From Acanthopleura granulata (lineage: Eukaryota > Mollusca > Polyplacophora > Chitonida > Chitonidae), in contig JABBOT010000080.1 in assembly GCA_016165875.1 (NCBI GenBank), forward strand, positions 8,476,172-8,540,171: a stretch of 64,000 nucleotides of DNA. Direction: 5' to 3'. Of this stretch, positions 46,117 to 57,852 are shown piece after piece. Made by a program: the position numbers and the translations under genes. Below the pieces are notes generated by a model. That model saw only the letters and a list, made by a program, of their open reading frames with translations, had not been told where the DNA came from and did not search any database. Within the stretch, counting starts at the first letter, position 1. Each line of letters begins with the position of its first letter.

Positions 46117-46259
46117 ATTGCATATTGAAGGCTGAATACCATAAATATTGTTATGTGAGAGGCAGAAATGATAACCACGAGATGTGAAGCGTCGAATAGG
46201 TTATGATTTCCACCAGTCATGAGAACAATATTTATGGTATTCAACCTTCACTGTGCAAT
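46117..46259. repeat. 143-base hairpin with 36-bp stem
   Basis: 46117-46152 and 46224-46259 are reverse complements with 3 mismatches in 36 (core GAATACCATAAATATTGTT). Inner segments (AAATGATAACC and GGTTATGATTT) also pair. No coding frame. Could be a foldback transposon relic or a small-RNA precursor. Confidence 0.8.
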
Positions 46260-46799
46260 ATCCTCAATTTATTTGTCAGACATGTACGTGTGTGAATGAT
46301 GTAAGCATTTTGATGACATTGGAATAGGTTTCTGAAATGTTGCCGGATTATGGGCACCAAAGAGACAACCATGACAAATTTTTCAACAGCTGATATCATG
46401 TGAAAATTCAAACACTCAACGTCTGGACATTATGTTCTACTGCATTTCACATGATAAGCTTTGATTACGTGTTTATTACTCTAAATGCATCAAAATTTCC
46501 ATGTTTGATATGGATTATATTCATTTATGGCCGCGTATCCTGCAGGTAATTGGTAGGGTTTTGTGCCTGCGTTCTAGCTGTGACACAAAATGGCCGCCTG
46601 CCAGCCAGGTCATGGTCTATCAGTTGGCAGGCTAAGGAGGTTCAGTTATGAGAGTTTATCTGACTTGCCTGGCAGATGGTGACCTATTTGTAGAGCGCTT
46701 AATTCACACACAAAACTGCCTGGAAGTGACAGCAAGGAGTGAGTGAAGATGAGTGATTTGGTATTGTTACCAAATAAAGTCAAGTCTCGGTTGTGTTAC

Positions 46800-46985
46800 A
46801 AAATACCTTAAAATTTCTACCATGACAAAGTTTCTTAATTTTCCTTATTCTTAGAGTTCTTGGTTGGATGATACTGTACTGGAAAAATGTGAGTTTCAAC
46901 ACCAGAAATAATATTTTATGACATATATTTTCCTCTAAAGATGCACTTTTTTGGACAAAATTTTAGATCTTTTAGGGTACCTGTC
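46800..46985 (+). mobile_element. MITE-like family M, copy 2
   Basis: CCTTAAAATTTCTACCATGA, GAAAAATGTGAGTTTCAACA, AGAAATAATATTTTATGACA and end TTTTAGATCTTTTAGGGTAC. The ends are roughly inverted. Confidence 0.65.
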
Positions 46986-47093
46986 AACCCTTTATGGATG
47001 ACCATTATTGAATGGTCATCTACAAGCTTTAGCCTTTGTTGTTTTGTAGTCAGTGCACATGTACTAATGCTTATACCCTCCCCCCTCCCCGAC

Positions 47094-47185
47094 ACTGCCT
47101 GGTCTTCTCCCAACATACTGCTTTCAGCTGTTGTAAAATGAAGTATTCTTGAATATGTTGTGTATGTTGTGAAACACCAATGAAA
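47094..47185 (+). mobile_element. SINE-like 3' remnant
   Basis: TTCTCCCAACATACTGCTTT, GAAGTATTCTTGAATATGTT, GTGAAACACCAATGAAAACA. Degraded 3' block of family A. Confidence 0.5.
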
Positions 47186-47744
47186 ACAGCTGAGGAGGAA
47201 ATTTTTGTTGCATATATGTTTGCGTATGTATAATTTACAGCCGTGTTCTCTGTCATGAATACTTTAATCTGTTATGAAAGAGGGAAGAAGGGTGTATAAA
47301 TTAAGGTCATATTGTTTAAGTCACCTCTTGGTTCGGGTTAGCAATTGATCAGGTTTGTATCTTATAAATAACTTAAATAAATATATTACTCATTTTACGT
47401 AAGTTTGTGACATTATTAAAGTTTCATGTAATTTTGCAATAGCATTGGACACCTACTTTGTCAAAATTATTGTCTGCTATTGACTTATGGGTATTCGACA
47501 GTACAAAGTTTGTCTGTCTTTACTTTCAATGCAGCATTTCTTCATCTTAATTTATAGCTCATAGCTCAGTTTATATTATCTCTGACACGTTTGACAAGGT
47601 CAGTCCCAGTGTAGATCACTGCCTTGTTGTAGAAAGCAGTTATAAGTTTCATTATAAGTACCTTGGCAACACATATTAAAAACCTATGTTGCCATGGTAA
47701 CCACAGTCGCCTAGTTTAGTATTGTTTTGTTGAAAGTGCACTAA

Positions 47745-47985
47745 TATATGTGAGGGCTGGGAGATGTGGGATCAATCCTGGGTTGGGTCATCCCACAGAT
47801 TTTTGAAAATGATACTTGCTGCTGCCTCGCTTGGCGCTCAGCACCAGGTTGTTGGAGCAAGGAAACAGGACTGGTCAGCGCGGTGTCAGTGCAGTGTGAC
47901 TGGGTCAGGTGTCATGTCTGATGTCTTTGGCATGATCTTCCATTGGCAGCAGCATGGACTCTCCCTGCCCGCAAGATGACACAGA
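47745..47985 (+). mobile_element. SINE family B copy
   Basis: GTGGGATCAATCCTGG (B-box-like), GCGGTGTCAGTGCAGTGTGA, GTGTCATGTCTGATGTCTTT and GGCATGATCTTCCATTGGCA, collinear with the 14790 copy. Confidence 0.6.
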
Positions 47986-48353
47986 ACAATCTGATATATT
48001 GATTCTAAGGATTCCTCCTCATCATATACAACTGAGAAATTGTTAAGTATGACAAAGAAAAGCCAAGCATACATAGGAGGGCCTACAAACGTGCATACCT
48101 AACACACATAATTTGTATTGTTGAAATTTAGGAAGTTGGAGTAGAATGACTAAGTTACAAGTTATGCTAATGGTTAGGTAATGACCCATGTATTGTACAG
48201 TAATTAGACTAATTAACAATATGTTACCGAAGGATGCCTTTTATGGCAGGTGATACTTTTGTTAGCAAGGATTTCAGTTTCTCTTGTACAGCTTGATGCA
48301 TACACATGTAGGCCCTATATGTAGTTGAGTGTTGATAAAGTCTTGAAACAACA

Positions 48354-48546
48354 CGACTGACCTAAAATGTCGTGTATGACTAGGTTGCTCATTTTTACTG
48401 ATTCTAAGGGTTCTGTTCAGTTTAGAAAGGTATTTGGAGGCTGGTTTGGAAGTTAGAATGATACCCAATTGGAAAAGTTGCAGCACCTAATGTAACATTT
48501 GAAGACATTTTAAAAGAAGGATATTTTACATCGTTTACAGTAATAG
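48354..48546 (+). mobile_element. MITE-like family M, copy 3
   Basis: GACCTAAAATGTCGTGTATG, AGGTTGCTCATTTTTACTGA and TTCTAAGGGTTCTG match the reverse of copy 4 (TCAGATTCAGGGAAAATGAG). Confidence 0.6.
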
Positions 48547-48763
48547 ATAAGGAATGGACAGAAGGAGTGACAGCTAAAAAATGTGCCAGACTGAGACAGA
48601 AAGCTTAAAACAATCACGTATTTTTCTGTGGACATATGCACTTATTTAGGCTACAGGCTAACGTCAGAATATATGTCAGGTACCAGCTAAAGGTTGGTAG
48701 TCTTGCCTTACTCTGGGCACCCCAGTTTCCTCCACCGATAACCTGACCACTGTTGTGTTATTA

Positions 48764-48980
48764 CAAATGACCTAAAATTTCGTCCATGAAAAGATATTTG
48801 TAGAGGTAAAAAAAAAAACAACAACATTGTTTTCGGTCCTGAATTTGACATTTTTTTGAGTAGAACATCATCTCACCTTCCAAGCAACCTGAAAGCGCCT
48901 TTATAAAATCAGTAGAACTCTCAGATTCAGGGAAAATGAGCAACTTAATCATGGACAAAGTTTTAGGTCATTTAGGGTAC
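48764..48980 (-). mobile_element. MITE-like family M, copy 4, with terminal inverted repeats
   Basis: Left end AAATGACCTAAAATTTCGTC, right end AAAGTTTTAGGTCATTTAGG are inverted repeats of about 25 bp. The interior reads as the minus strand of copy 3. The clearest terminal-repeat structure of the family. Confidence 0.7.
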
Positions 48981-49064
48981 ATGTAAAAAAATGAGTTCAA
49001 TCATTTTGGGAAAGACTTTTCCTAGTATATTTTGTAATACCATTTTCCCCTCTGTTACTTGCAG

Positions 49065-49131
49065 GTGTGAGATTGCATGTCCTACTTGATGCACATGGAA
49101 GTGTCACACCAACCACTCTAAGCATTTGATG
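49065..49131 (+). other. 5' non-coding exon of the zinc-finger gene, with upstream ORF
   Basis: Acceptor TCTGTTACTTGCAG, donor GATG|gtaaga. All three frames contain stops, so it is not coding. It holds an ATG-started 14-codon upstream ORF (ATG at 49078). When joined to 50902, the junction TG|A makes TGA in frame with the start at 50915, supporting that start. Confidence 0.55.
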
Positions 49132-50901
49132 GTAAGAGCTCGTTTATTCTTTGTGGTGGTTTCAGGGGTCTATGTAGTATTTTCTTATGGTAACCTAAAA
49201 CAGATTTTACAAATTTAAAGTAAAATGGTATGGTAACGTGCCATCTGTTGCGCAAATCACAATTATGAAAACCTAAGGTAATCTGTATGGCTACCTGTAG
49301 GTTTCCGTAGTGTAAATGTAACTTTCAAAGACTCAGACAGAATCAGTGTTCTCAAATCTGAATGAAAGAATTAAGTTGATATTTTTTAACTCAGGAAACA
49401 CTGCAGTAGTTGCATTTAAGCACAAAAGGCCAATAAATTCTGTACCGCAGCTTTAGTGTCATATTCATAACAGCATTATTCCTGTTCCCCTGTCAGCAGT
49501 GTTTTGGTCGGAGGTTTTCTTTTGAACCAGACACCTGGCTCCCATCTCTGCTTTATTAAGTAGGTTTCCACACATTTGGTATCCGGTTGAGGGATTTTTC
49601 TAGCTACTTTCTCGTGGTGGTAACCACAAGAAGAAATAATGGAAAATTGAGTTTCACACAACTTTTGTATTCTTTTGTTGAAATAAATGAGTTTTAGATA
49701 CATTTTACAAACATTGGTGATGAAAAATATTGAGTTTTCTGATTCCGTCAAATTGAGTTTCTGGCTAGAAAAACCCCTGCAGGTTATCCTCATAACCTGG
49801 CTCCAACTTGATAAGAATGGGAATGTTTAACTCCAACATAAGCATCCTTGACCACAATCTGTCGTAAGTCTCCTGGTCAAACTGAACCCCCTTTCTGCTA
49901 TGCCTTGAGCAACTGCAGCTCACAGGTAAATTTCCAGGACTTGAAGAATTTCCCTTAAGTCCTCCACCTCATTCTCAAACACCTCCTTTCACAACATAAG
50001 CTTGTCTTTGACATAATTTGCATATTTTCGGTGGACAGTTTTGTTCATGTGCTTTACCCTACCGAATGAAGGAAGGCCCACTGCTATTGTGTAGCAACAG
50101 GCGTCCATCATCAAACCGGAAGTCCCTCACCAGACCTCCTCGTACCTAGTCTGCGTATATTTATTCCCAGTTATGAACACTGTGTAGTAAAGAACTTACG
50201 GTAGGACAGGGGATGTATCCTAGTGATGGCTCACTAGCCCATCATCTATTCTGACTCGTCATGGACCAGTGAAGCTACCTGTTCTGTACGCACAAATAAA
50301 ACAAACAACACAGAAATACCACCGTGCTGCCAGCAGTGATTCTCCCCTTAGTCTTCTTTGACATTGTTAAAAATTTCTGGCAAACGATTTTGTTCTTATG
50401 GTAATCGATTACAGGTCGCCTAAACTCAGTATTGCAAAACTGGGAGGCGAACGCATTCAGCCCTTCGCCATAACATCACATCCCTGGGATTTCCCAGGGC
50501 AGTTTGGGCTCACTTTCTCCAAACTTCATCGATTACTCTGGAGATTTTCTCGTAAGTTACGTCGCCTTATGACGCTACAACCTAAACGTCTTTCATAAAA
50601 CGAATGACTAGAAATATGGCATACAAAGTTTTGTGAATTGAAAGCAGACCCTGGTTTTGACTGCCATCATATAAGTGAGAAATTTTTGAGTAGGCATTAA
50701 ACAATGTTATTTATATAGTCTATCCCTTCTCTCCTCTCCCCTCCCTCTCTACAAGTAAAAAGACTTGTTCTTCATTTTCGTTCAAATACAACAGTTATTA
50801 CTGAAGCTAATGCATACTGAAACCTATTGTGACAGCAAGTGTATCAAGGTAAATTTGATATGTTAAGATGGTTATTCATTTATTTTTTCTGGTATTTTTA
50901 G
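49132..50901 (+). other. presumed intron 2 of the zinc-finger gene
   Basis: Non-coding; only a short SINE-like 3' remnant at 50655-50708 is recognised. Confidence 0.45.
50655..50708 (+). mobile_element. SINE-like 3' remnant
   Basis: GACTGCCATCATATAAGTGA, GAAATTTTTGAGTAGGCATT, AAACAATG: last block of family A. Confidence 0.55.
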
Positions 50902-50914
50902 ACGTGACGACCTC

Positions 50915-53900
50915 ATGCAATGTGCCAAGATGACTAAAAAGCAGAACTTGCCCTTGTTGAAGTGTAACCGTTGCGACTTCTCCACCAAGAACCGCTACAT
51001 CTACATGCGACACAAGAACAGGTGTTCTCGTGTCGATATACCTGGTTTGCGGAAAAACTACAAGGCCGCAGTGGCTGCGCTGGCTAAAGATGATTCATCA
51101 TGCACTGAACGAGACGAAACCTTGAATGTGTCCCAGGATGAGAGTTATGTTGACATGGAGGAATCCGTGAGAGAAGAAGAGGAGGAGCTTGTTCCCATGG
51201 AAACCAGTGGTAAAAGTGATGAGGATGCAGTTGGAGATGAAATGCCAGAGGACACAAAACAGCTAAAGACGGCTGTGAGCAAAATGCCCAAGATAAAGCT
51301 GAAGTTCGGAGGCCGGACCCAGACTGTTGGTCGCAGCCAGGCTGTTAGTCGGGGCCAGCCCAAGCGAAATTACAGCTGCGAGGAATGCAACTTCAAAACG
51401 ATCAAGTCTAAGGTGTACCTGTATCACCTCATCAACAAACATGGAGCATCGTTCAACATTTTCCCCTGCACCATGTGTGATTACGGCTGCAGGTGGAAAC
51501 ACAAACTGCTGCGTCATATGAAAATGGTGCATCATTGCACTCCAAACAGCGACGACGTCAAGGCTGAATTACTCCGCTCCCCAACCAAGAAGTCTCCGAC
51601 AGGTGGGAAAAATTCTCTGGGTACTGGTGTGGCACCTGTCAGCAAACCACCTCCCGCCAAGAAAGCTTTGTCCATGAAAAAAGCGTACAAGAAGCAAGTG
51701 CCGTTGACTATCAAGTTGGGGGATAAATCTGCAGCCCTGGAGTACATTTTAGACCTGAGCAAGAAGGAAAGCAGTCCTCATTTCAAATGCAAGCTGTGTC
51801 TGTATAGCAGTACGATGAAAGCCCGGGTGTTCAACCATGTCATGGCCTGCCACATCAATGCAAAACAGTTTCAATGCAAGCTTTGCAATTTCACAACTAC
51901 CAAGAAGACAGACTTCTATGCACATAAGGCGAAACATGGCAGCCAGAAAATCTTCAGTTGCCCGGACTGTGCCTACACAACGGCCTTCAAGCCGAACTTT
52001 GACCGTCACATGATTAACCACAAGAGGCAGTTCCGCTTCAAGTGCGTGTTTTGTTCGTACACGTCTGACCACGAGGGGGCGCTGAAGAGACATGTGATGT
52101 ATAGCCATCCTGATAGTCAGCAAGAGACGCAGGTTTTTGTGAGTTCTCGCCCCGAGGATTCGCCTCCCAAGGACGTCTCTGTCGATGATGATGACAACGA
52201 CAACCTTGCTGATGACGACGACAATGACGATGAGCAGTTCGAGATGCTGCCGGGCTTCAAGCGATGTGAATACTGCGGGTTCCTAGGCATGTCTGAGGAA
52301 GAGCTTGAAGAACACGTGTCGTCTCACAAACGCACGGCCTTCTACCCCTGCCAGATCTGCAAGCTCCGCTACAAGCGCTCTGGTGATTTAAATCGACACA
52401 TGAAAGTTAAGCATGACTTGAGACTGAAGGACTTCATAAGGAGACAAGGAACGGAGTACCAGATAGAGATATCCGTGTCTGGAGAGATCACTGTACCCAG
52501 TACAACTGGCGCCAAGCCCAAGGTGATCAAAGGAAACAACAGTTTTCCGGAGATGAATGACAATGCTTTCAGCACACAAGACGAAGATGACAATGAAATT
52601 CAGTTTCGGTCTCAGACCGAGGATCAGCCATTAGACCTGTCCATGTCTTCTCCAGAGAAAACTCCTTCTAAAGCAGGGTTGGATCCAGAAAACCTTCAGT
52701 GTTCTGATTGCGCCTATGTGGCAAAGTGGCCCAGCGACTTGAGGAGACACAGTGTGGTGCATACTGTCGAGAAACGGTTCAAGTGTAAGCACTGTCAGAG
52801 AAAATACAAGTACGCAGGGGACTTGAATGTCCATCTGCGCAGGGACCACAAAATAGAACCAGATTCTACAAAAGTGGAAAAGCCTATGCCATTGCCCAAA
52901 CGCAAACCAGGCATGTTTAAGTGCCCGACTTGCCCGTACACTTCTCCGTTCAGATCCGAAGTGGAGCGTCATGCCCGAAGCCACACAGAGTCTAAACCTC
53001 ACAACTGCATTCTCTGTGAGTATCAGTCGCACTGGAAGGGTGATGTTAAGCGACACATCCAGAAGCATCATCCTCAGGTGCTGGAGAGTACCGTGCCTGT
53101 TGAAGAATTCATAGAAACATTCGTCGAGGGCGAAACTACATTGGAGAAGAAAGTGTCGCCCAACTCTAAGAAGACTCCAGTTGTTTCGAAAGAATCTTCT
53201 CCTGTGACTAGCTCTCAGACAGAGGCAAAGCAACCATGGGATGGGGGTCAAGACATGGACGATACCTCCAAGGAGCAGATTTTCAAGTGTAAGTATTGCG
53301 AGTTTACTGCCTCAGCTCCTTCAAAACTGAAAGCCCATGTGATTACCCATGTAAACCTGAAGCAGTGGAAATGTCCAGTGTGCCCAAGAAGGTCCAACTG
53401 GAAGTGGGATGTCAGGAAGCACATACTCAAGGACCATCCCAAGCATGTTGGCAGTGAAGTGATCATGTTGACGGAGGAAGAAGCCAAGGCCACGATTCAG
53501 GATTACATCTCGAAGTCTACGATGCCAAAGCGTGAGAACCATCTGGACAACATGAACATTGCAGAGGCTCAGGATGAACTTAAGTTCCCGTACCGATGCT
53601 CCGCCTGTGGCTACAACTCGGCATACCGCTGGGAGGTCAGCAAGCATATTCGCATGAATCACCCTGGCCAGAACTGCTCAGTGCTTGTGGCCTTCAGTAC
53701 GACAGACGAAGACATTGCTGCCAGTGTCAGTCCAGCGAAAGAACCTTCTCCAAAAATGGAACTGAAGAAGATGCTGAAGCAGCCCACGCTGAAGCAGACG
53801 ACACTCAAAAGACACCTGGTGCAAGAGGATGACGCTATGTCTGAAAACGGTAGGAAGAGAACCCGATCCAAGAAGGCAGATGAAGATTTGGAAAACAGGC

Positions 53901-56900
53901 CCTTCATGTGCGGAGAATGTGGGAAGCGCTGCTCCAGCAATGGAGACGTCAAGAAACACTATCACTATATCCACCCAGAAAAAGAAATACAGGTGATTTT
54001 CCTTGGGAATAATCCTTCATCAACTTCGGAATCAACCAGTCCATCCCAGACGAAGAGTGGGAAAAGACCAAGTTATCAGGCTCGATACAGCAACCCGAAG
54101 TTACTGGGTTACATCAAGCCTTTCAAATGCTCTGTGTGCCACAGAAGGTCCAACTGGAAATGGGACATCAATAAACACATGAGAGAAAGTCATGTTGGAG
54201 TGCCTTGTCACCTTATTATCTTGTCTGAAGAAGAGGCCAGAGCGACTTTGCCATCTTACGTTCCACCAACTCAAACACAGAGGGTCAAGCTTGCTCAACA
54301 GGCAACCTCTGGGAATGAAGATAAGAATGTATCTGTCTCCAAAGCCTCTGAGACTCCCTCCCCACCAAAACAGCAGGTTTTCAGAAACTTGAAGCAATTC
54401 AAATGCTCGGTGTGTAATTACAGGTCTGACTGGAGGAGCGATACACTTCGACACATTAAGAACAAACATGGCCGCACACGTGGCGTCGTGCTCACCCTGG
54501 ATCCCGAACAAGCCAGAGCCACCATTGGTCAGTATTTGATTAAGCGAAAAGTAGACAGGCGGTCTCTTTTCTCCAAATCGGCGACCCAGTTCCAGCAGCC
54601 ACAGACTAGGAGATCGTCTACAGAAAGTAGTTCTTCCCTCTCCCGGAATGAGGGCATTAAGAGACCCCCTCCGTCCCCGTCTCCCAAAGGGCGTATCTGG
54701 AAGTGTGGCAAGTGCAACTATAGCCACCGAGAGAGGAGGCAAGTGTGCCTCCACCTCAAGACACACAAGCTCAGACCTTTCAATTGCAAGGTGTGTGGCC
54801 ATGCTTCTAATTACAGAAGTGCACTTTATCGCCATCTGCGAACTAAACACAATAGCAATGATTTCAGCCTGTGCCATATGACAATGAAGTATGCCAAGGA
54901 AGGAGCCAATGGCATAGAGGAGTTGGCTGAAGAAGACATGACTATGGAAGAGCTGGAGGAACTCGAGGCGGAGAAAGATGCGGAGTTGGAGGAAGACGAG
55001 ATGGACGAACTGGAAGAAAAAAGCCAGTCCGAGGGTAAGCGAGCCTTCCATTGTAAGCTCTGCGACTTTCAAACCACCTGGCGGTCCTGTGTAATTCGTC
55101 ATCTCAGAGAGCGACACAAGAGTACAGATTTTACCCTGTGTGGCATGAAAACCATAGAGCTCTCGGCCCTGAAGAAGAAAGGGAGAAAGAAGTATAATTG
55201 TGTGAAGTGCCCTTACCAGACAGAGAAACCTGGACTGCTGAAGTTTCATATGACATACCACAAACCCCAGCCGGGAAACCGCTACAAATGCAAGTATTGC
55301 CCTTACTACGTCTGCGCAAAACGCCTCCTGCATCAGCATCTGAGGATCCATGCTGCAGCCGCTGGGAAACTGACTTTAGGAGAGTCGAAACCAGCGTCCA
55401 TTACACCGAAAAGGTACCAATGTGAGAAATGTCCCTTCAAGACCGGAAGCAAGAATGACATACTGTACCACAAACAGTTCCATCGCCCGAGACCAAGTGC
55501 AGGCTTCAAGTGCGATTTCTGCGATTATTGGGTCACTCACCGTCGTCTTCTAAAGCAACATTATCGGATGCACAAAGCCGCTGACCTGCCTGCGACCCCC
55601 GTCAAACAAGCGGTCACTCAGGGTATGGTCGCCCCGTCACCATGCAAGTCCGAGGCCACTGATGCAAGCTGGTTTTACAACCCTGTGGACGCGGCTTCGA
55701 TCAAGCAGCAAGTCATCTCCTCCAAAATAACGCGGAGTTTGCCGGCTCCTGGTCAGTCACCAGTGAAGCAGACGGGCAGCCCGACCGGTTATGTCGTGAG
55801 GAATGGTGTCTTCAGGAAACTGCATCACTGCCGTTACTGCCCGTATGTAAATATGAGAGGACGCAACCTTCGTCTGCATGAAAAGATGCATGGCTGGAGA
55901 CGGTCGGACAAAGTGCTGTTCCAGTGTACCCAGTGTAATTACATGGTTGGAAGCAAAGGCCTCTTGTCCCATCACATGAAAGTGCATAACAAAGGGTATG
56001 GCATGGATCCAGCGGATAACACCATGGCAGAACTGGAGAATCTGGAAGGCGTGCACATGGAGGGAGATGAAAACAGCGACAGAAGCTCCGAAATCTCTGA
56101 TCAGCCACACGACAACAGGATGGACACACTCTTGGAGATAGCGCGCTTCAAGAAATACGCCTGCGAGAAATGCCCGTACGCCAGTGCAAAGCGGAACCAT
56201 TTTGAAAGACATCTGGAACTCCACGGAAGCAAGCAGAGATACCTGTGCGACTTTTGCGATTACAGCGTGCCCTCCAACAATCTACTGACCCAGCACCAGA
56301 AACTTCACCTGCTCCCGAACCAGAATCTTCTGGCGGTCCAGTCGGTTGGAAACCTGCAGCACCTTCCCGAGATCACCGCCGACGTGGCCGTTGCATCGTT
56401 CTTGTCGGCGTACAACCCCGAAAAGGAGAAGACAATCAGCGTGACCCACGATCACATGGAGCTGTACGAGAACCACCCGGATCCTCCCGAGGAGCCGAAG
56501 AAACTGTATCGCTGCGACCGATGCCCGTATGCCAATGTCAGGAGAGACCACATTCTTGCGCACCTCAAGTTCCACATCATTCGCAGCGAGCTGGTGTGTC
56601 AATACTGCGACTACAGCGTCAGCAAATCCCATCTCCTCACTCAACACATCAAAGTCCACTTCAGTCCTCTGCCAGAGTTCTCTGAATGGCTGGCTCAGAG
56701 TGGCAAACAGAACAGGGACAGGGGAGAAGCTACGGCTGCTGTAGGGAAGGCTGAGGATTCAGACACCCAAGATGACACTGGAGCAGAAGTTAATACTGAA
56801 TCTGACCAGAAGACAGAGCAAAAGCCAAAGACAGATGAAGGTAAAGAAGCAGAAAACAGTGAAGAAGAACACCAGGTGTCGGATGTAAAAGCGGCTTCAG

Positions 56901-57852
56901 GTAAACTGAGCGAAGGTGGAGCTTCTGAGGAAGGCGAGGCTACAACTGCTGCCTCTGTCAACACCGATGTTTACGTCTGCCAGTACTGCGATCGAGAGTT
57001 CATCACTTCAGAACAACTGGTCTGTCACGAAATGCAACACCTGATTGGAAACCATTTTGAGGTAAGCAGTTTCTGAAATATAAAGGCGATAAAAATAAAT
57101 ATTAAGATGGTCTCATTTAACTCAGATGGTTAAAACAGCAACTGTCAGACCAATGAGTTTGTGTGCTTGTATCCAGACGTTGATACTTGTGATGACTGAC
57201 AAGAGCATGCAAGAAAACTGTCTCTGAAAATGCCTTCACCGATTCTTTTTGATATTTTCCCAAGATAGTCAGATGATTTGATTGTGTGGTGGACTTTAAG
57301 GACCATATTGAAGAAGCAAAAGAACAGTGACGTCACAGATCCCTTTTAGCTGCTAAGCAGCCTCTGATTGTTGTCTTCACATTCTGCATTAATATACATG
57401 TAGTACTACAGCTATATGTGTATTTAATGTGGCAATAACACGCAGATGCTGTTTACAAGGTAATAGGAATGTGAGACGTTACTGTCCTTCAACTTGTTCA
57501 ATATGGGCCATACAGGCTACCATCAAAACATTTGAATGCGTTTAATTTGTTGGATAAAAATGTAAAACAATCCATGAAGTGATTTTCAGATGCAGTTTTT
57601 TTATGCCCTTTTCACTGATTACAGGTGCATTTCTCAGCGGTCTCTCAGTCTAAGGCAAGATTAGTCATTACCATTTAGGAATTGCACCCACATGTTTATT
57701 TCTGTGTGCTGTCTTCTCAGGCTAGTCAACCAGTAGAGCTGCCTTCCCCTGTGGAGGGGTTGAGCACGGAGGCAGAGTCTACAAGCTTAGCGAATGTGAT
57801 CGCAGAGACCGCGCCTGGGGCAGAAGACAGTGCGATTGTGGTACAGGCTTAA
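50915..57852 (+). CDS. giant multi-C2H2 zinc-finger protein, 2092 aa, probable repressor
   Basis: Coding exons 50915-57061 and 57721-57852 (GAG|gtaagc; TCTTCTCAG|GCT, phase 0). An N-terminal C2HC finger (Cys17 to Cys38) is followed by 32 C2H2 fingers from residue 153 to about 2044, in groups separated by acidic and Ser/Pro linkers. Fingers at 818, 1070 and 1162 are each followed by a similar hydrophobic-acidic motif (…EEEA(K/R)AT…Y). Ten fingers before the last one form five two-finger modules (CPYxxxxxxxLxxH; CxYxVxxxxLLxxH). PLDLS at 572-576 is a CtBP-binding motif, so recruitment of the CtBP co-repressor is likely. Acidic runs lie near 425-450 and 1330-1375. A nuclear DNA-binding regulator is expected; the overall style recalls REST- or ZNF462-like proteins, but I cannot assign an orthologue. 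The start is the first ATG of an exon opening at 50902 after TTTTTAG. Confidence 0.95.
57062..57720 (+). other. last intron of the zinc-finger gene
   Basis: Intron between GAG|gtaagc and TGTCTTCTCAG|GCT. Skipping this splice adds only VSSF and a stop, an alternative C-terminus. Confidence 0.8.
57721..57852 (+). CDS. last coding exon of the zinc-finger gene
   Basis: 43 codons and TAA, no finger. Acidic, Ser/Ala-rich tail (ASQPVELPSPVEGLSTEAES and on to SAIVVQA). Strong polypyrimidine acceptor, in phase with the giant exon. Confidence 0.85.
   Translation, partial: ASQPVELPSPVEGLSTEAESTSLANVIAETAPGAEDSAIVVQA

Larger units (their letters stand above)
42526..49064 (+). other. presumed intron 1 of the zinc-finger gene
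   Basis: No coding exon recognised over 6.5 kb. It holds SINE remnants, a 46-bp minisatellite, a long hairpin, three copies of a MITE-like family and a SINE-B copy, each listed separately. Confidence 0.4.

Noticed and set aside
54101..55351. 416-codon open frame on the minus strand of the zinc-finger exon
   Set aside because: It is the antisense shadow of a codon-biased coding exon with regular finger repeats; no independent support.
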